Source of the DNA: an uncultured Sphingobacteriaceae bacterium | Lineage (GTDB): Bacteria; Bacteroidota; Bacteroidia; Sphingobacteriales; Sphingobacteriaceae | NCBI GenBank assembly: GCA_946887045.1 | Contig: CAMPKC010000088.1 | Coordinates: forward strand, 1-9,037 | DNA: 9,037 nucleotides | Direction: 5' to 3' | Part shown: positions 8,453-9,037 of the stretch, piece by piece | Position numbering within the stretch: the stretch's first letter is position 1 | How the letters are laid out: each line of letters begins with the position of its first letter | Notes under the pieces: generated by a model | The model's database searches: none | Seen by the model: the letters and a program-made list of their open reading frames with translations, nothing else | What the model was told of the DNA's origin: nothing | Translations under genes and position numbers: made by a program

Positions 8453-8464
8453 AACTTAGTTCAT

Positions 8465-8741
8465 TGGTACTATTAAAAGTATTATTCCAAAACCGGGAAA
8501 ATCTACTGGAAAAACTGAAACTATTTTCTTGTGTAAAACTCTATAAAACAACAAATTAACCCTCACGAAACAAAGAATTAAAAAGCTGAAAGTTCAGATA
8601 ATTTAATGGCTGAAAGAACTATGAAATGCAGCACACGGCTATCCTTTTATTAGCGCCTACAGATGAAAATTTGTTCAGGAATGGATCCTCCCGGTTTATG
8701 CTAAATTAAAATAAGTAAAAATCGGCCGGGGCTTTTAATTT
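8465..8741. other. Intergenic region without a recognisable gene
   Basis: This AT-rich stretch separates the FecR-like gene from the transposase remnant. All three + frames contain stops, and I see no sigma-factor residue patterns on the - strand. It holds a short inverted repeat (CTGAA at 8586-8590 against TTCAG at 8593-8597) and two copies of GCTGAAAG (8585-8592 and 8609-8616). TTAATTTG on the - strand near 8554-8561 is one mismatch from the Bacteroidota -7 element, but no correctly spaced -33 partner was found. The promoter of the FecR-like/SusCD unit may lie here, unproven. Confidence 0.4.
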
Positions 8742-8978
8742 ATGATTTGGCGAGGGCATGGAAGGTCGTCGAATCGAGAGAACGAGCAAAATAAGGTTAA
8801 AGAAGTCAACTTAGGCCTTACCGCAACAATGGAACGGATTGTCAGGCAGAGATTTCCTAAAGCCAATCTTGTTAAAGACCGCATTCATGTACAGCAGGTA
8901 ATTGATGCCGTCCAGCAGATCAGGAGCCCTATCAATTGTAAAGGCTGCAGGACGGGCGTCCTAACAGCCTTTTATTAA
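8742..8978 (+). pseudogene. Remnant of an ISL3-family transposase
   Basis: The reading frame has 78 codons, of which about residues 18-61 (roughly 8793-8924) read like the middle of ISL3-family (IS204/IS1001/IS1096/IS1165-type) DDE transposases: KVKEVNLGLTATMERIV, then FPKANLVKDRIHVQQ and IDAVQQIR. Intact members have VTLDM where this has VNLGL, so the Asp I take as a catalytic residue is Gly, and the usual DRFHV is DRIHV. Complete ISL3 transposases are some 400 residues or more; neither the upstream DDE part nor the C-terminal part is present. The first 16 residues and everything after about residue 62 do not look like transposase, and the frame runs into a terminator hairpin. It is a dead, truncated fragment. 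The ATG is only the first in frame after a stop, not a supported start. No terminal inverted repeats or target duplication could be identified. Confidence 0.72.
8940..8976. terminator. Strong intrinsic terminator at the right edge
   Basis: An outer 8-bp stem (AAAGGCTG at 8940-8947 with CAGCCTTT at 8965-8972) stacks on an inner 5-bp stem (AGGAC at 8949-8953 with GTCCT at 8958-8962) around a GGGC loop. T-runs are present on both sides: TTTTATT on the + strand and TTTACAATT on the - strand. It lies 24-60 bp downstream of the stop of the SusD-like fragment on the - strand, the same arrangement as at the end of the complete SusD gene. Its natural role is therefore probably to end that upstream operon, with incidental termination of + strand reading through the IS remnant. 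Confidence 0.8.
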
Positions 8979-9000
8979 CCAATTATATGGGAGGGAGCTA

Positions 9001-9037
9001 TTATTGATTATATCCAGTATTTTGCTCAATAACGGCG
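9001..9037 (-). CDS. C-terminal end of a second SusD/RagB-like protein (partial)
   Basis: Read on the - strand from the window edge, the last 11 codons before a TAA at 9001-9003 give AVIEQNTGYNQ. SusD/RagB proteins characteristically end in a motif of the form N-x-x-(I/L)-x-QNPGY, and the complete SusD in this window ends in QNPGYN, so this looks like the tail of another family member whose body lies beyond the window. A terminator hairpin follows at the expected distance. The segment is very short, so the identification rests on this motif and the context alone. Confidence 0.5.
   Translation of the reverse strand, partial: AVIEQNTGYNQ

Noticed and set aside
8585..8616. Two copies of GCTGAAAG 24 bp apart, with a CTGAA/TTCAG inverted repeat at the first
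   Set aside because: The copies are short and the surrounding DNA is AT-rich; no further copies were seen, so they do not support an operator or repeat array.
8723..8738. GC-rich CGGCCGGGGCTTTT just before the transposase remnant, considered as an IS terminal repeat
   Set aside because: No matching inverted copy was found on the other side of the fragment, so an IS end cannot be supported.
8987..9037. A + strand start with GGGAGGGAG upstream of TTG at 9004
   Set aside because: Only 11 codons are visible, Bacteroidota rarely rely on strong Shine-Dalgarno sites, and the opposite strand gives a better-supported SusD-like tail.

Overview
The window looks like a chromosomal segment from a Bacteroidota bacterium, most likely of the Sphingobacteriaceae (Pedobacter- or Mucilaginibacter-like). 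The evidence is a SusC/SusD nutrient-uptake pair, Bacteroidota-type lipoproteins, starts without clear Shine-Dalgarno sequences, and moderately AT-rich DNA. The genus assignment is an impression from protein style, not a search result.

Left part (1-2836, + strand): a small coiled-coil lipoprotein gene is followed after 13 bp by a CPA2-type monovalent cation:proton antiporter carrying a C-terminal tandem of universal-stress-protein-like domains. The two genes are probably co-transcribed. They converge on the leftward SusCD operon, and a near-perfect 12-bp hairpin (2956-2987) between them can terminate from both sides.

Central part (8452 down to 3058, - strand): a short FecR-type anti-sigma-like gene (119 codons, TTG start) lies upstream of a SusC/RagA TonB-dependent receptor with an N-terminal STN signalling domain, followed after 20 bp by its SusD/RagB lipoprotein. 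SusD on the cell surface should capture a ligand (glycan or other oligomer) and SusC should import it with TonB energy. No degradative enzyme or ECF sigma gene lies in the window, so the substrate cannot be named.

Right part (8465-9037): this region holds a fragment of an ISL3-family transposase (+ strand), a strong intrinsic terminator, and at the very edge the last 11 codons of what looks like a second SusD-type protein on the - strand. A second SusCD locus therefore probably lies just outside the window, and IS debris sits between the two loci.

The most interesting point is the regulatory module. The STN domain of SusC normally signals through a membrane-spanning FecR protein, but the only FecR-like protein here has just the cytoplasmic anti-sigma domain. 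It lacks a transmembrane helix and a periplasmic sensor, and its best ATG is followed by an in-frame stop. It is either a decayed regulator, possibly damaged during the IS event, or a shortened soluble anti-sigma-like protein.
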